The notes under the pieces are model-generated. The model worked only from the letters and a program-made list of their open reading frames with translations, was not told the origin of the DNA and made no database searches. A DNA stretch of 64,000 bases from Paenibacillus foliorum (GTDB lineage: Bacteria; Bacillota; Bacilli; Paenibacillales; NBRC-103111). Shown piece by piece: positions 1 to 9,246 of the stretch (position 1 is its first letter; the number at the start of each line of letters is the position of its first letter). The position numbers were made by a program, and so were the translations under genes. The stretch covers positions 124,001-188,000 of the forward strand of contig NZ_WHOD01000102.1 of NCBI RefSeq assembly GCF_013141765.1. The letters are read 5' to 3'.

Positions 1-856
1 TCACTTCCCCGCCTGTCTTGACGTTCTCAAACGCTTGGCGAATCAGCTCCAGACAATCCGTTATTTCCTCTGGCTTGGCATGCTCAAGAATCAACGGCAC
101 CTCCGGCATATCGCTGCTGAGATGGGCTGCATATAGATCCCAATTAGCTTGACCTGCACCTACTCGCGGAGTTGTAAAGCCTTCCTCGTTGTATAAGGTA
201 TCCTTGGCATGGGCAATTGGACTGTGTGAACCTATAGTTTTAAAAATAGTAGCCATCGCTTCTTCCTGCTTGTTTAAATCAGCCTCTGTTAAATAGTTGA
301 AAGGATCCATAATGAGGCCCAGACCTTCGCTGCCCAACTGCTCCATCAGACGAGCGGCCTGCTCTGGAGTCGCCAGTACATTAAGAGCAAACCCTTCCAA
401 AAGCAGAACGGCTCCGTTCTTTACCGCGCGGTTACGCAGGCGATCCACGATTGTGAGCAGCTGATCCCAGGCTTCAGGAGACCGATTTCCTTCGTAATCC
501 CGCCACGCATTGGTTGGATGAAGGCTCCCCGTTTCTGTAGCCATATACCGTGTTCCGTAAACCGAACATAGGTCTATCATCTTCTCGAGCTGCGTAAGCT
601 TTTCTTCGCGTTTAGCAAGATTAGGATTCAACAGGTTTGTATATCCCGATAAGCCTACGATAGAAATCCCCTTATCTTCAAAAATAGCACGAAGCTTCTC
701 AACACGAAGGGGTGAAAAGGGCTCATCGTCCATTACCTGAAATTTTTGCTTAGGATCTAACTGCACGTATGTTAGACCTTGCTTGCAAGCGTTTTCGGCT
801 ATGTCTTGAGCTGACCAGCCCATATATATATAACTCATAAATCCTAGCTTATTCAT
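1..856 (-). CDS. Sugar phosphate isomerase/epimerase-like TIM-barrel protein (3' end outside window)
   Basis: My own translation from the ATG at 856 gives 285 open codons and no in-frame stop before base 1, so the C-terminus is missing. The start MNKLGFMSYIYMGWSAQDIA, a central LLLEGFALN segment, MDPFN, and the HAKDT and VGAGQANWD motifs are typical of the xylose-isomerase-like/AP-endonuclease-2 TIM-barrel family. These enzymes isomerise or epimerise sugars and usually use a metal held by Glu, Asp and His. The ATG overlaps the stop of the preceding oxidoreductase by one base (TAATG), so the two are translationally coupled. It is the last visible gene of the operon that starts at 13345. It pairs naturally with a Gfo/Idh dehydrogenase in catabolism of an unusual sugar. 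The substrate cannot be read from the sequence. Confidence 0.85.
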   Translation of the reverse strand, partial: MNKLGFMSYIYMGWSAQDIAENACKQGLTYVQLDPKQKFQVMDDEPFSPLRVEKLRAIFEDKGISIVGLSGYTNLLNPNLAKREEKLTQLEKMIDLCSVYGTRYMATETGSLHPTNAWRDYEGNRSPEAWDQLLTIVDRLRNRAVKNGAVLLLEGFALNVLATPEQAARLMEQLGSEGLGLIMDPFNYLTEADLNKQEEAMATIFKTIGSHSPIAHAKDTLYNEEGFTTPRVGAGQANWDLYAAHLSSDMPEVPLILEHAKPEEITDCLELIRQAFENVKTGGEV

Positions 857-1950
857 TACTTATCGCTTCCTTTCAGCACATCGGCTCTCTCCACCACACA
901 GCCCTCTTGACTGGAAGTAACCATCGCTGTAGTCATAGCTATGGTTTGCAGATTATCTTCCGGAGTTACCGGTGGGAGCGTCCCTTGGTCTATAGAGGTA
1001 ATGAATGCCAGCATCGAGCCTGCGAATGCGTCAGGGAACCAGCTTCCCTTAAGCTGAATCTCATGCACCACATTTTTATGCTTGTTTAATGCCATATACA
1101 GCGTATCCTGCGTGCACCACACGCTTCCTTCTGTACCGTCAACCCACCAAGTATTGCTATGCGAGCGGTTTGCTTTGGCAATATTATTGAAGTGCAGACT
1201 TGCCATCAATGGATTTCGTCCGCCCTTCGGACCAAACTCTACGTTGGCTGAGTAGATCAGCGGATCTACGGCATTTTGCTGCGGCAGCTGCGCGGTTGTG
1301 CAATGTACCCGAGACCATTCCTGTTCCGGATTAGGGTTAAAATAACGGCATAAATCCACATAATGTATACCGTGATCGACGATGTTGAAATCTTTCATAT
1401 CCGTCCACCATCTGCCCGCTTGATCCTGAAACGAACGCATGTCATGATGAATGCTGTAGATGTGACCGATCAGATCCTGCTCCAGCACCAGCTTTAGCGC
1501 TTTGTGCGCAGGAGCCCAACGAGCCTGCTGATTCACGCCAAGCATAATACCGAGCCGGTTGGCCTCTTCACCAAGCAGCTTGGCGTGATCCAAGCTTAAC
1601 GCCAGCGGCTTCTGGCATAAAACCGGTCGAGGGGCCTTGCCGATTAGCTTAAGCACTTCCAATCTAGGTTCAGGATGAATAGCCAAATCAATAACAGCTA
1701 CATCCTCTCTCTCCAGCAGTTCATTCACATTCGTCGTCCAGAACGGAATACTGAATCTTTCCGCTGTAGCACGCGCCGCTTCCTCGCTAACATCACAGCA
1801 AGCAGCAATTTTTAATCCGTATTTCGTGTAAGCGGGTAAATGTGCAGTATTGGCGATGCTTCCGCAGCCAATCATACCGATTCCATATTTGTTCACATCA
1901 CTGATGTGCTGTTTTCTCGGCAAATAATGTTCAGGTCTAATAAATTCCAT
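856..1950 (-). CDS. Gfo/Idh/MocA-family NAD(P)-dependent oxidoreductase
   Basis: A 364-residue sugar or sugar-derivative dehydrogenase, normal length for the family. The N-terminal Rossmann fold shows GMIGCGSIANTAHLPAY at about residues 24-40. The usual EKP catalytic-lysine motif reads QKP (CQKPLALS) at about 112-119; the lysine is kept but the preceding Glu is replaced. DFNIVDHGIHYVDLCRYF near residue 190 is the conserved C-terminal domain segment with the catalytic His. The start at 1950 has a good ribosome site (AGAGAGGTGAG). It lies 149 bp after the GH95 gene, separated from it by a strong hairpin, and is coupled to the downstream isomerase-like gene. Inferred role: oxidation of a monosaccharide released by the glycosidases of this operon, possibly L-fucose or L-rhamnose. 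The substrate is not proven. Confidence 0.88.
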   Translation of the reverse strand: MEFIRPEHYLPRKQHISDVNKYGIGMIGCGSIANTAHLPAYTKYGLKIAACCDVSEEAARATAERFSIPFWTTNVNELLEREDVAVIDLAIHPEPRLEVLKLIGKAPRPVLCQKPLALSLDHAKLLGEEANRLGIMLGVNQQARWAPAHKALKLVLEQDLIGHIYSIHHDMRSFQDQAGRWWTDMKDFNIVDHGIHYVDLCRYFNPNPEQEWSRVHCTTAQLPQQNAVDPLIYSANVEFGPKGGRNPLMASLHFNNIAKANRSHSNTWWVDGTEGSVWCTQDTLYMALNKHKNVVHEIQLKGSWFPDAFAGSMLAFITSIDQGTLPPVTPEDNLQTIAMTTAMVTSSQEGCVVERADVLKGSDK

Positions 1951-2044
1951 GATCTCACCTCTCTGATTTCTAGATTACACCAGTACAAAAAATCATGTAT
2001 AGGTTGTTCATGCTTTTTTAAGGGATTATTGAACCACATTGCAA

Positions 2045-2084
2045 CAGCAGAACAGGCCATCGTTTCCGATGGCCTGTTCTGCTG
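2045..2084 (-). other. Strong intra-operon RNA hairpin (18 bp stem, GAAA tetraloop on the minus strand)
   Basis: A perfect inverted repeat of 18 bp with a 4-base loop starts 15 bases after the GH95 stop codon. On the minus-strand transcript the loop is GAAA, a stable GNRA tetraloop. No clear U-tract follows on the minus strand, so it is not a classical terminator. Processing, mRNA stabilisation or partial attenuation between the glycosidase genes and the two catabolic genes fits better. Confidence 0.6.
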
Positions 2085-2099
2085 CTTTCTATGCAAAGT

Positions 2100-4454
2100 T
2101 TATAGGCTCTCCGCCATTTTTATTTCTGCGGTTTGTGATACTTTCTTAGCTTGAAGCACATAGGTATGACCTTCAATAGCCTCAAATTCGGTTAGATAGC
2201 CCACCGTTGTGGATTCGATTCGTATCCCTTCCGACTCCACATAGAGAGGGAGCTGAGGATGCCTGCATGACACACGGCATGTCTGCGTTTTTTTAGCCCT
2301 AATGATACAATGGATTAGCTCGCCTTCCTCCCATTCCATATCGACCTCATACCCTCCACGAGCACGAAATCCGCTGAATTTGCCCGTCTTCCATTCACTC
2401 GGTAAGGATGGAAGCAATCTGAGCTCTCCACGGTGGGATTGAAGCAGCATCTCTGCAATTCCAGCTGTTCCGCCAAAGTTCCCATCAATCTGAAAGGGAG
2501 GGTGGTTATCAAATAGATTCGGCAGCGTCGAGAGAGTCAGAAGCAGCCGAAGATGCTCGTATGCGTGCTCGCCTTCCTCAAGGCGTGCAAAGAAATTAAT
2601 GATCCAAGCACGGCTCCAGCCCGTATGGCCTCCTCCATTCTCCAGCCTGCGTTCTAACGTCCGCTTGGCTGCCTCAGCCCATTCTGGAGTATGGCGCACA
2701 TGAATAATTTCCCCTGGATGCAGTGCAAACAAGTGGGAAATGTGGCGATGACCTGGATGGACCTCATCCCAATCCTCCACCCATTCCTGCAGCTGCCCGT
2801 GCTTCCCTATTTGTGGTTTAGGCAGCTTCTTCAGAACATACTCCCATTTCTCACGCAACGGCTCATCCTTGTAAAGGATATCGGAAGCGTCCATGCAGGC
2901 ACTCATTAGCGTATATACGATTTGCGTATCCATCGAAGCGCCGATACTCAGACAACCTACACTACCGTCAGGTCCAATAAATTTATTTTCTGGAGAAGGA
3001 GATGGGCCTGTAATAAGACGCCCCTGTTTATCCTCAAACAAATAGTCTAAGAAAAATTCAGCTGCTTCCTTCATCACCGGATAGGCTTTATCTCGTAGAA
3101 ATTTTTCATCCAAACCGAATCGGTAATGCTCCCACAGATGCAAAGACAGCCACGCAGCTCCCATCGGCCATATCGATCCCGGCATAAAGTTCCCTTCAAT
3201 CTGGGTAGCTCCCCACATATCGGTATTATGATGAGCGACAAATCCTCCGCATCCATACACCCTTTGTGCCGTTTTTCTGCCATTCGGTCGCATACGCTCT
3301 ATTAAATCAAATAACGGTTCGTGGCATTCGGGCAAGTTGCATACTTCCGCATGCCAATAATTCATCTCGGTATTAATATTAATTGTATATTTGGATTCCC
3401 ATGGAGGGGTAAAGCTCTCATTCCAGATCCCCTGCAAATTGGCAGGATTCGATCCTGGACGAGAGCTTGCCATAAGCAGATACCGGCCATATTGAAAATA
3501 CAAAGCGACCAGCTTCGGATCAGCCTCCCCGTCTTTGAACCGCTGAAGACGAACGTCGGTAGCCGGATAAGCGGTTTCTCCATCGTCTTTAGCTAATTCA
3601 AGCTTCACTCGTTTAGACTTGCTTGTATGATCCAACACATGATCCTGCTTAACCCGCTGATATCCTTTGCTTGCGGCATGATTCAGCTGCCTTATACATT
3701 CCGCTTGTGGATCCGAATGCCGGAAGGTTGTGGCTGCTGAAAGATAGAGAGTGATCGCTTCCGCTTGACGAATGGTCAGGAAGTCGCCGATCACGCTAAC
3801 CGAACCTCCCTCTGAGACGGCCTTCACCGCTGTGCAGAACGTAACGCCATTTTTCCCGCATTCCCCGCTCATAGCCACAGTATCGGATGAAATCTTCTTC
3901 GTCCCTTCGTCAAACGGTCTTCGGCTTAAGTTTAAGCGAATATTTAATTTGGCTGGACGATCGCAAGTGAGCCTAACTACAATAACTTGGTCAACCGCGC
4001 TGCTGAATACTTCCCTTTCATGCAAAATATCATTTAAGCAATAGCTGACATGAGCAATACCCTCTTCAATGTCCAAATCTCTGTAATAATTGGAGATCAT
4101 TTTTTTCTCGCCATCGTGGTATAAATGCATTTCTCCTAGTGGTTGATACGGATGCAAAGATTTGGGTATCGACATTAAACCCATTTGAGCTAACTCTTCA
4201 GCCTCAATCTGTTTGCCCTTCATTAACAAATGGCGTACTTCCTGAAAATATTTGGAACCCTCTGGATTATCCCCGTCAACAGGTCCGCCATACCATACAG
4301 AATCCTCATTCAGCTGGATTCTTTCTGTGTTCACTTTCCCGAAAACCATCGCTCCCAAGCGTCCGTTACCAATTGGCAGAGCTTCTGTCCACGATCTTGC
4401 AGGCTTTTCATACCATAACTTCGAGCTTCCAATTGATTTACGCACTTGCTCCAT
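2100..4454 (-). CDS. GH95-family alpha-L-fucosidase / alpha-L-galactosidase
   Basis: 784 residues, full length for GH95, without signal peptide, so cytoplasmic. Hallmarks in order: [18 protein letters not shown] (22-39) and [13 protein letters not shown] (45-57) in the N-terminal beta domain; [16 protein letters not shown] (330-345); [12 protein letters not shown] (359-370), holding the N-x-N pair that in characterised GH95 enzymes helps position the water; SPSPEN (485-490); [15 protein letters not shown] (656-670), whose Asp matches the known base. GH95 enzymes invert and remove alpha-1,2-linked L-fucose or L-galactose. Ribosome site GGGAGAGAT precedes the ATG. It lies 29 bp after the apiosidase-like gene in the ABC-transporter operon. 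A second GH95 lies at 20014. The two are clearly diverged paralogues, so they may act on different linkages. Confidence 0.95.
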   Translation of the reverse strand: MEQVRKSIGSSKLWYEKPARSWTEALPIGNGRLGAMVFGKVNTERIQLNEDSVWYGGPVDGDNPEGSKYFQEVRHLLMKGKQIEAEELAQMGLMSIPKSLHPYQPLGEMHLYHDGEKKMISNYYRDLDIEEGIAHVSYCLNDILHEREVFSSAVDQVIVVRLTCDRPAKLNIRLNLSRRPFDEGTKKISSDTVAMSGECGKNGVTFCTAVKAVSEGGSVSVIGDFLTIRQAEAITLYLSAATTFRHSDPQAECIRQLNHAASKGYQRVKQDHVLDHTSKSKRVKLELAKDDGETAYPATDVRLQRFKDGEADPKLVALYFQYGRYLLMASSRPGSNPANLQGIWNESFTPPWESKYTININTEMNYWHAEVCNLPECHEPLFDLIERMRPNGRKTAQRVYGCGGFVAHHNTDMWGATQIEGNFMPGSIWPMGAAWLSLHLWEHYRFGLDEKFLRDKAYPVMKEAAEFFLDYLFEDKQGRLITGPSPSPENKFIGPDGSVGCLSIGASMDTQIVYTLMSACMDASDILYKDEPLREKWEYVLKKLPKPQIGKHGQLQEWVEDWDEVHPGHRHISHLFALHPGEIIHVRHTPEWAEAAKRTLERRLENGGGHTGWSRAWIINFFARLEEGEHAYEHLRLLLTLSTLPNLFDNHPPFQIDGNFGGTAGIAEMLLQSHRGELRLLPSLPSEWKTGKFSGFRARGGYEVDMEWEEGELIHCIIRAKKTQTCRVSCRHPQLPLYVESEGIRIESTTVGYLTEFEAIEGHTYVLQAKKVSQTAEIKMAESL

Positions 4455-4483
4455 GAAAGATCTCTCCCTTAATTCGGTTATTT

Positions 4484-5887
4484 TTAAGAGCCGCCTGATA
4501 CTTTTCGAATTCTTAGTGCATAGTAAAGCTTTCCTGGAAGATCAATTCGGAAGCGTCCCTCCATCAATTCTGTTAAAGGGGTAATTGTCATATTCCAAGT
4601 ATCTATTATTTCTGCTTGATATTTTCCCTCGGGTAATGCAAATTCACGGTATGCAAACCGATGGGGGCCGAAATACTGCAAATAGTATTCCCCCCTAACC
4701 TCCAAGGTTGCAGCATCAAGCCGGTCGCTGCTGTAAGCCATCTGATGAGGAGCGTCTTCTAGTATTCCTCGCATAAACTCAATTCGCTGGATACTCTGTC
4801 CCTGAAGCTCACCACCATGCCAGTGCCAGAGCAGCCCATCATTTCTCAAATAAGTTTCTCCGTGTGTCACATAGCCGCCACGCAGATGGCCTTCCCATAT
4901 CCGGCACATCAGCTCCTCTGGAGTCAGGCTGCCAAAGCGAGTGTCCAAATTCCCCTCGCAGCCACATTCCTCGATAATAATAGGCTTGGCATAATGCTTA
5001 GTGTATTCTGAAGCAATTCTTACGTCCGTATGCTTAATGCTCATATGTGTTATCCATGGAGCTCCAAAGTCGTAACCCATAGGGGGACTAAGGATGGTAC
5101 GTAGATGCACGCCATAATCGTATTCCATTATCATTCGTGCCAATCTATCCCAGTCCTGCTGCTTCTTGTCTGGGGAGCGATCCTGTTCATTAACAAAAGA
5201 CCACCAAATATTGCGGTATGCGGCAAAACGTGCAATGACATATCGAAGGTAACGCTCCTCCTCTTCAGGCGAAAGCTTGTCGATACCTTCTGTTCCCTCA
5301 TCTTCAGAGTAAAATAATATCAGCTCTGCTTGAATATCTAAGGCAGCCAAATCCTGAACCCTTTGCTCTAACCGTGAGAAATAACTCACATTAAGTAAAT
5401 CGGCAGTTGGGGTAACGCTAATACGAACTTTATTGAACGGGGACTTCTGAAGAGAACGAAGTGTTAGCTTCTGCATCTGCTCGCTTTGCAAATGCCAGCC
5501 GTAGCAGCTCGTACCTATCGGAGTATATGGTGTCCCGTCCGCATATTGAAAGTGCGTATTGTCCCTAACCTTGATTGGCCCGTGATTATCAGGAGAAGCC
5601 TGAGTACATATAAACTCCCCTATAAGCCCATCTAATTCCATACGATTGCTCGATGTTCTATATTTCCAAACACCTTCTTGGCCTGGCATATACCTAATGC
5701 GGTATTTCCCATTACCATCATAGAAACCTTCAGCTTCAGCTGTATGAAGCGGATGCTCGAATTGGGCGGAAAGCTGAATATCCGAAAAGGGATTCCCTGC
5801 GCGGGAATCATCCACATCCAGCGCTATTTCATAGACATCCCAGCGTTCTACTATATTGGCTAAGCTCAGCTCCATCTCCTCCTTCAT
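4484..5887 (-). CDS. DUF5060/DUF4038-type (apiosidase-like) glycoside hydrolase, copy 2
   Basis: About 467 residues, no signal peptide. An N-terminal beta-sandwich ([10 protein letters not shown] ... [12 protein letters not shown] ... [15 protein letters not shown] ... NHGPIKV) resembles DUF5060. It leads into a TIM barrel with [21 protein letters not shown] (candidate acid/base Glu near 235) and [12 protein letters not shown] (candidate nucleophile Glu near 307), as in clan GH-A. The C-terminal part, with [11 protein letters not shown] and [11 protein letters not shown], matches the beta domain known as DUF5605. It is a tandem paralogue of the gene at 5898. Start: an in-frame TTG at 5893 is possible; I prefer ATG at 5887, although the AAGGAGGAG after it could instead serve an internal ATG at 5875. 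Relation to GH140 apiosidase or GH5-like enzymes is by fold only. The substrate is unknown. Confidence 0.82.
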   Translation of the reverse strand: MKEEMELSLANIVERWDVYEIALDVDDSRAGNPFSDIQLSAQFEHPLHTAEAEGFYDGNGKYRIRYMPGQEGVWKYRTSSNRMELDGLIGEFICTQASPDNHGPIKVRDNTHFQYADGTPYTPIGTSCYGWHLQSEQMQKLTLRSLQKSPFNKVRISVTPTADLLNVSYFSRLEQRVQDLAALDIQAELILFYSEDEGTEGIDKLSPEEEERYLRYVIARFAAYRNIWWSFVNEQDRSPDKKQQDWDRLARMIMEYDYGVHLRTILSPPMGYDFGAPWITHMSIKHTDVRIASEYTKHYAKPIIIEECGCEGNLDTRFGSLTPEELMCRIWEGHLRGGYVTHGETYLRNDGLLWHWHGGELQGQSIQRIEFMRGILEDAPHQMAYSSDRLDAATLEVRGEYYLQYFGPHRFAYREFALPEGKYQAEIIDTWNMTITPLTELMEGRFRIDLPGKLYYALRIRKVSGGS

Positions 5888-5897
5888 GAGCAAAAGT

Positions 5898-7334
5898 TTA
5901 TGTTCGTACCTTCAGAATACGTAAAGCCATGTAAGGCTTTCCTGGAAGCGGTATCTTAATGGATCCCCCCCATGTATTTTCCAAAGGTGTAATGATCATG
6001 TTCCAAGTGTCAATAAGCTCTACCCGATATAGAGTATCCTGGGGTAAATCGAAGGATTTATAGGCATGCTGATGCCCTCCGAAATAGTGAAGCCAATAGC
6101 TGCCTTCCTGAGCAGCCCTTATCCAGTCTTCAGGGCCTTCTTCGATAATTTCGCGCAAAAAAGCGATTCTTTCGATACATTCTCCGTAAAGCTTTCCCCC
6201 AGTGGATATCCAGGCCCGCGTTTCCTTGTCAATAAACGATTCTCCATGTCCTACGGTCCCGCCTCGAGACATAGCTTCCCAGAAGCGGTGAGTCATTTCT
6301 TGGCCGGAAATATTGCCCCATCGTCTGGAGCTATTGCCTTCATAAGAAATTTCGTCAATCACAACGGGCTTATGGCACGCTTCCCGCCAGCTTGTCGTTA
6401 GCTCCGCATCCCAGTGCTGGATACTCTGGTGAGTGATCCATGGCTTGGTGAAATCGTACAGCGAAGACGATTTATACATCTTCGTTCCATTATGAATCGA
6501 ACGTAGATGCTGGTAAGGATCGATGCGTTGTACAAATTGAATCAATCTATCCCAATCATCCACCGTTTTGTTTTTATTAAAATCGAATTCATTGGAAAGT
6601 GACCACCAGACATGCCTATAAGCGGAAAGCCTTGCAATGACGTATCGCAGGTAGTAACAATCCATCTCAGCATCCATGCTGTCAAATCCCCAATAGCCTT
6701 TATCGTAGGGGTGAAACAGCACGATATCAGCCTCAATGCCCAAGTGCAATAAATCCTCCAGCCGTCCCTCCAAATGTCTAAAGAAGGAGGGGTTAAACCT
6801 CGTCTTATCCACATCCTCAGGACAAGTCCCCTCGAACACTAAGGCAGGTGGGTTCATATCGTGAGTCGGCAGCATACACATTCTGATTTTATTGAAAGGA
6901 GCTTGCTTTAACGTTTGCAGCGTAAGCTCCTCAAGACTTTCATCGCCATTGTGAGTCCAATGATAGCAGGTGGTACCGAAAGGAATATAAGACTTCCCGT
7001 CTTCGTAGGCGAAGCCGTAGTCATCCTTGACCCTCACTGGGCCGTGATTATCTGATGAGGGTTCCACACAATGGAACTCACCCGTATGCCCATTAAGCTC
7101 TTGGTGATTGCTGTGAGTGGCATATCGCCAAATTCCTAACTGATCAGGCATAAATCTCAGCCGATAAATACCCTCACCATCATAAAAGCCATCCACCTTG
7201 ATTACCTTATTTTTATATTGAAAATGGGCGGTGAGCTGCGTGTCTCGAAAGGGGTTCCCCTCTGAGGGCCCCTCCAAAACAAGCTCAAACCTACCCCATC
7301 TTTCCACTTCATGCTCGTTGCTTTCAACAATCAT
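5898..7334 (-). CDS. DUF5060/DUF4038-type (apiosidase-like) glycoside hydrolase, copy 1
   Basis: About 478 residues, same three-part layout as its neighbour: a DUF5060-like beta-sandwich (VERWGRFELVLEGPSEGNPF, GFYDGEGIYRLRFMPDQLG), a TIM barrel with APFNKIRMCMLPTHD, WWSLSNEFDF (candidate acid/base Glu near 250) and PVVIDEISYEGN (candidate nucleophile near 330), and a C-terminal beta domain (LIDTWNMIITPL, LPGKPYMALRI). Both catalytic positions are kept, so it should be active. A GTG at 7349 overlaps the AAAGGAG ribosome site, so ATG at 7334 is the more likely start. It ends 10 bp before its paralogue. Its position directly after the permeases suggests it acts on the imported oligosaccharide. 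Confidence 0.83.
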   Translation of the reverse strand: MIVESNEHEVERWGRFELVLEGPSEGNPFRDTQLTAHFQYKNKVIKVDGFYDGEGIYRLRFMPDQLGIWRYATHSNHQELNGHTGEFHCVEPSSDNHGPVRVKDDYGFAYEDGKSYIPFGTTCYHWTHNGDESLEELTLQTLKQAPFNKIRMCMLPTHDMNPPALVFEGTCPEDVDKTRFNPSFFRHLEGRLEDLLHLGIEADIVLFHPYDKGYWGFDSMDAEMDCYYLRYVIARLSAYRHVWWSLSNEFDFNKNKTVDDWDRLIQFVQRIDPYQHLRSIHNGTKMYKSSSLYDFTKPWITHQSIQHWDAELTTSWREACHKPVVIDEISYEGNSSRRWGNISGQEMTHRFWEAMSRGGTVGHGESFIDKETRAWISTGGKLYGECIERIAFLREIIEEGPEDWIRAAQEGSYWLHYFGGHQHAYKSFDLPQDTLYRVELIDTWNMIITPLENTWGGSIKIPLPGKPYMALRILKVRT

Positions 7335-7371
7335 AGGTATGCTTCTCACTCCTTTACAACGATGCTTATCC

Positions 7372-8271
7372 TTATTTAATTCCAGAATGCGCCATCGTAG
7401 CTATGACTTTGCTCTGAAACATGAGGAACATAATCAGATTTGGCAGAAACAGCAGCATAGCAGCCGCAGCCGCAGCTCCTTGACGCGCCACACTTGTTCC
7501 CATACCTGTAGTCAAGGTATCAATATAGAATGGGAATGTCTTCATCTCTTCATCCTGCATAAACATGCTTGAGGATTCCGTATTCATCCATGCCCCTTGG
7601 AATGCTATTATGGCAACAGTCGCAATTGCAGGCATCACCATGGGTACAACGATTTTTACAAACAGAGTGAATTCCCTGGCCCCGTCCATTTTCGCAGAAT
7701 CCAGCAATTCATCCGGAAGCTGATCCATAAACTGCTTCATCAGGAACACACCGGTAGGCACAGCCACGAGTGGGAGAACATGTCCCCAATAAGTGTTCAT
7801 AATGCCGAGCTTACTAACAATTAAATACCTTGGAATCATAACCGTTTCCGGAACAAATACCAAAGTCAAAAGAATGGTTGCGAACACAATCTTATGACCC
7901 GGGAATTTGTGCTTGGAAATCGGATAAGCACACATGGCGCTTGCAAGAGTAATACAAAATACACCTAAACCGGTAACCACTATACTGTTGAATATGTATC
8001 GTGTGACTGGAATCGCGGTATTCTTCGTTATACCCAAAAGTTCAATGAAATTTTGAATAGAAGGATCTCTCACGAATATATTCGGTGGGTAAATAAACAA
8101 CTCCTGATACGGCTTGAACGCGTGGTTCAATATATACACGATTGGAAGCAGCATAAAAATACTAAGTACTACAAGGAGAAGCGCTGAAAACTTCTCAAAA
8201 GAACTCAAGCGCTTCAGTTTCGAATTTCTGCGCCACGTAGCAAACCTCCGGTACATAACGGCGATATTCAT
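7372..8271 (-). CDS. CUT1 sugar ABC transporter permease (MalG/LacG type)
   Basis: 299 residues with six predicted membrane segments: first hydrophobic helix FSALLLVVLSIFMLLPIVYI, last helix AAAMLLFLPNLIMFLMF. The EAA loop DSAKMDGAREFTLFVKIVVP, which docks with the ATPase, lies near residues 190-210. The ATG directly follows the stop of the partner permease (TAAATG) and has ribosome site AAGGAGGGCG inside that gene's end. With the permease at 8272, the ATPase at 12224 and the binding protein at 9236 it makes a complete importer. Confidence 0.93.
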   Translation of the reverse strand: MNIAVMYRRFATWRRNSKLKRLSSFEKFSALLLVVLSIFMLLPIVYILNHAFKPYQELFIYPPNIFVRDPSIQNFIELLGITKNTAIPVTRYIFNSIVVTGLGVFCITLASAMCAYPISKHKFPGHKIVFATILLTLVFVPETVMIPRYLIVSKLGIMNTYWGHVLPLVAVPTGVFLMKQFMDQLPDELLDSAKMDGAREFTLFVKIVVPMVMPAIATVAIIAFQGAWMNTESSSMFMQDEEMKTFPFYIDTLTTGMGTSVARQGAAAAAAMLLFLPNLIMFLMFQSKVIATMAHSGIK

Positions 8272-9246
8272 TTATTCGCCCTCCTTCGTACCAAACAGTT
8301 TATTAGCGAATTTATTTGCCAAATAAACAATTAGAAGCAGAATTACAGATAACGCCGTAGCATACCCCATCTCAAACCTCTTAAACGCATAATCGTCAAT
8401 TTGCGAAACGATCATGTGACCTGCATACTGCGGTGTCGGATTCATACCGGAAAGGGCTCCCCCAATCCCACTGGATTGGATCGCCCCAACGATAGCCATT
8501 ACGGCACCGAATAGCATTTGTGGCTTCGTTGATGGAATCGTGATATACCAAATTTCTTCCAATCGGCTTCGAATGCCGTCCAGCCTGCCTGCTTCATACA
8601 GCTCCGGATTTACATTCAATATCCCAGCCAGCATGGCGAGGAAGCCAATCCCCATACTTTTCCACAAGGTAACAAAAATCATGGAATTCATCAGATGTTC
8701 TTTACTGGTTACCCATAAAACCGGCTCAGCAATGAGTCCTGCATTCAATAAAAAGCTGTTCAAATAACCTATCCTATCACTGGAAAGCAAGGGAGTCCAA
8801 ATAATACTCATGGCTACCAAACCTGCCAAAGAGGGGGTATACAGAGCCAAGGTAAACCATTTACGATAAATTCCTGGCAGAATTGAGATGAACCAAGCCA
8901 GCATAAAAGAGCAAATGTATCCCCCCGGGCCAATAATTAATGCAAACCAGATCGTATTAGGTAAAGCGTATTTAGTTAAGATTAAGTCTTGAGACAGCAT
9001 ATCACGAAAATTATTCCAACCTACAAATCGTGGAGCTTCAAGTCCGTTAAAATAGGTAAAGCTCAGCACAATAGAAGCTAGAACAGGAGCTAGTATGAAA
9101 ATAAAGAAGCATATTACAAAGGGTGCAATAAATAAATAGGATGCACGGTAATTCCAAATCAATTGAAAAAAATCAGTAATCTTCCCTTTTAAAGTGCTTG
9201 TGGAAGTATGCGTTCTCCGCAGCACTTGCGCTTCATTATTTAACAT
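8272..9246 (-). CDS. CUT1 sugar ABC transporter permease (MalF/LacF type)
   Basis: 324 residues. The cytoplasmic N-terminus is followed by YLFIAPFVICFFIFILAPVLASIVL as first membrane helix and at least five more. EAGRLDGIRSRLEEIWYITIP near residue 225 is the EAA loop. It overlaps the 3' end of the binding-protein gene by 11 bp, with AAGGGGTGGATAAGT before the ATG. This is the inner-membrane partner of the 7372 permease in an oligosaccharide importer. Confidence 0.93.
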   Translation of the reverse strand: MLNNEAQVLRRTHTSTSTLKGKITDFFQLIWNYRASYLFIAPFVICFFIFILAPVLASIVLSFTYFNGLEAPRFVGWNNFRDMLSQDLILTKYALPNTIWFALIIGPGGYICSFMLAWFISILPGIYRKWFTLALYTPSLAGLVAMSIIWTPLLSSDRIGYLNSFLLNAGLIAEPVLWVTSKEHLMNSMIFVTLWKSMGIGFLAMLAGILNVNPELYEAGRLDGIRSRLEEIWYITIPSTKPQMLFGAVMAIVGAIQSSGIGGALSGMNPTPQYAGHMIVSQIDDYAFKRFEMGYATALSVILLLIVYLANKFANKLFGTKEGE

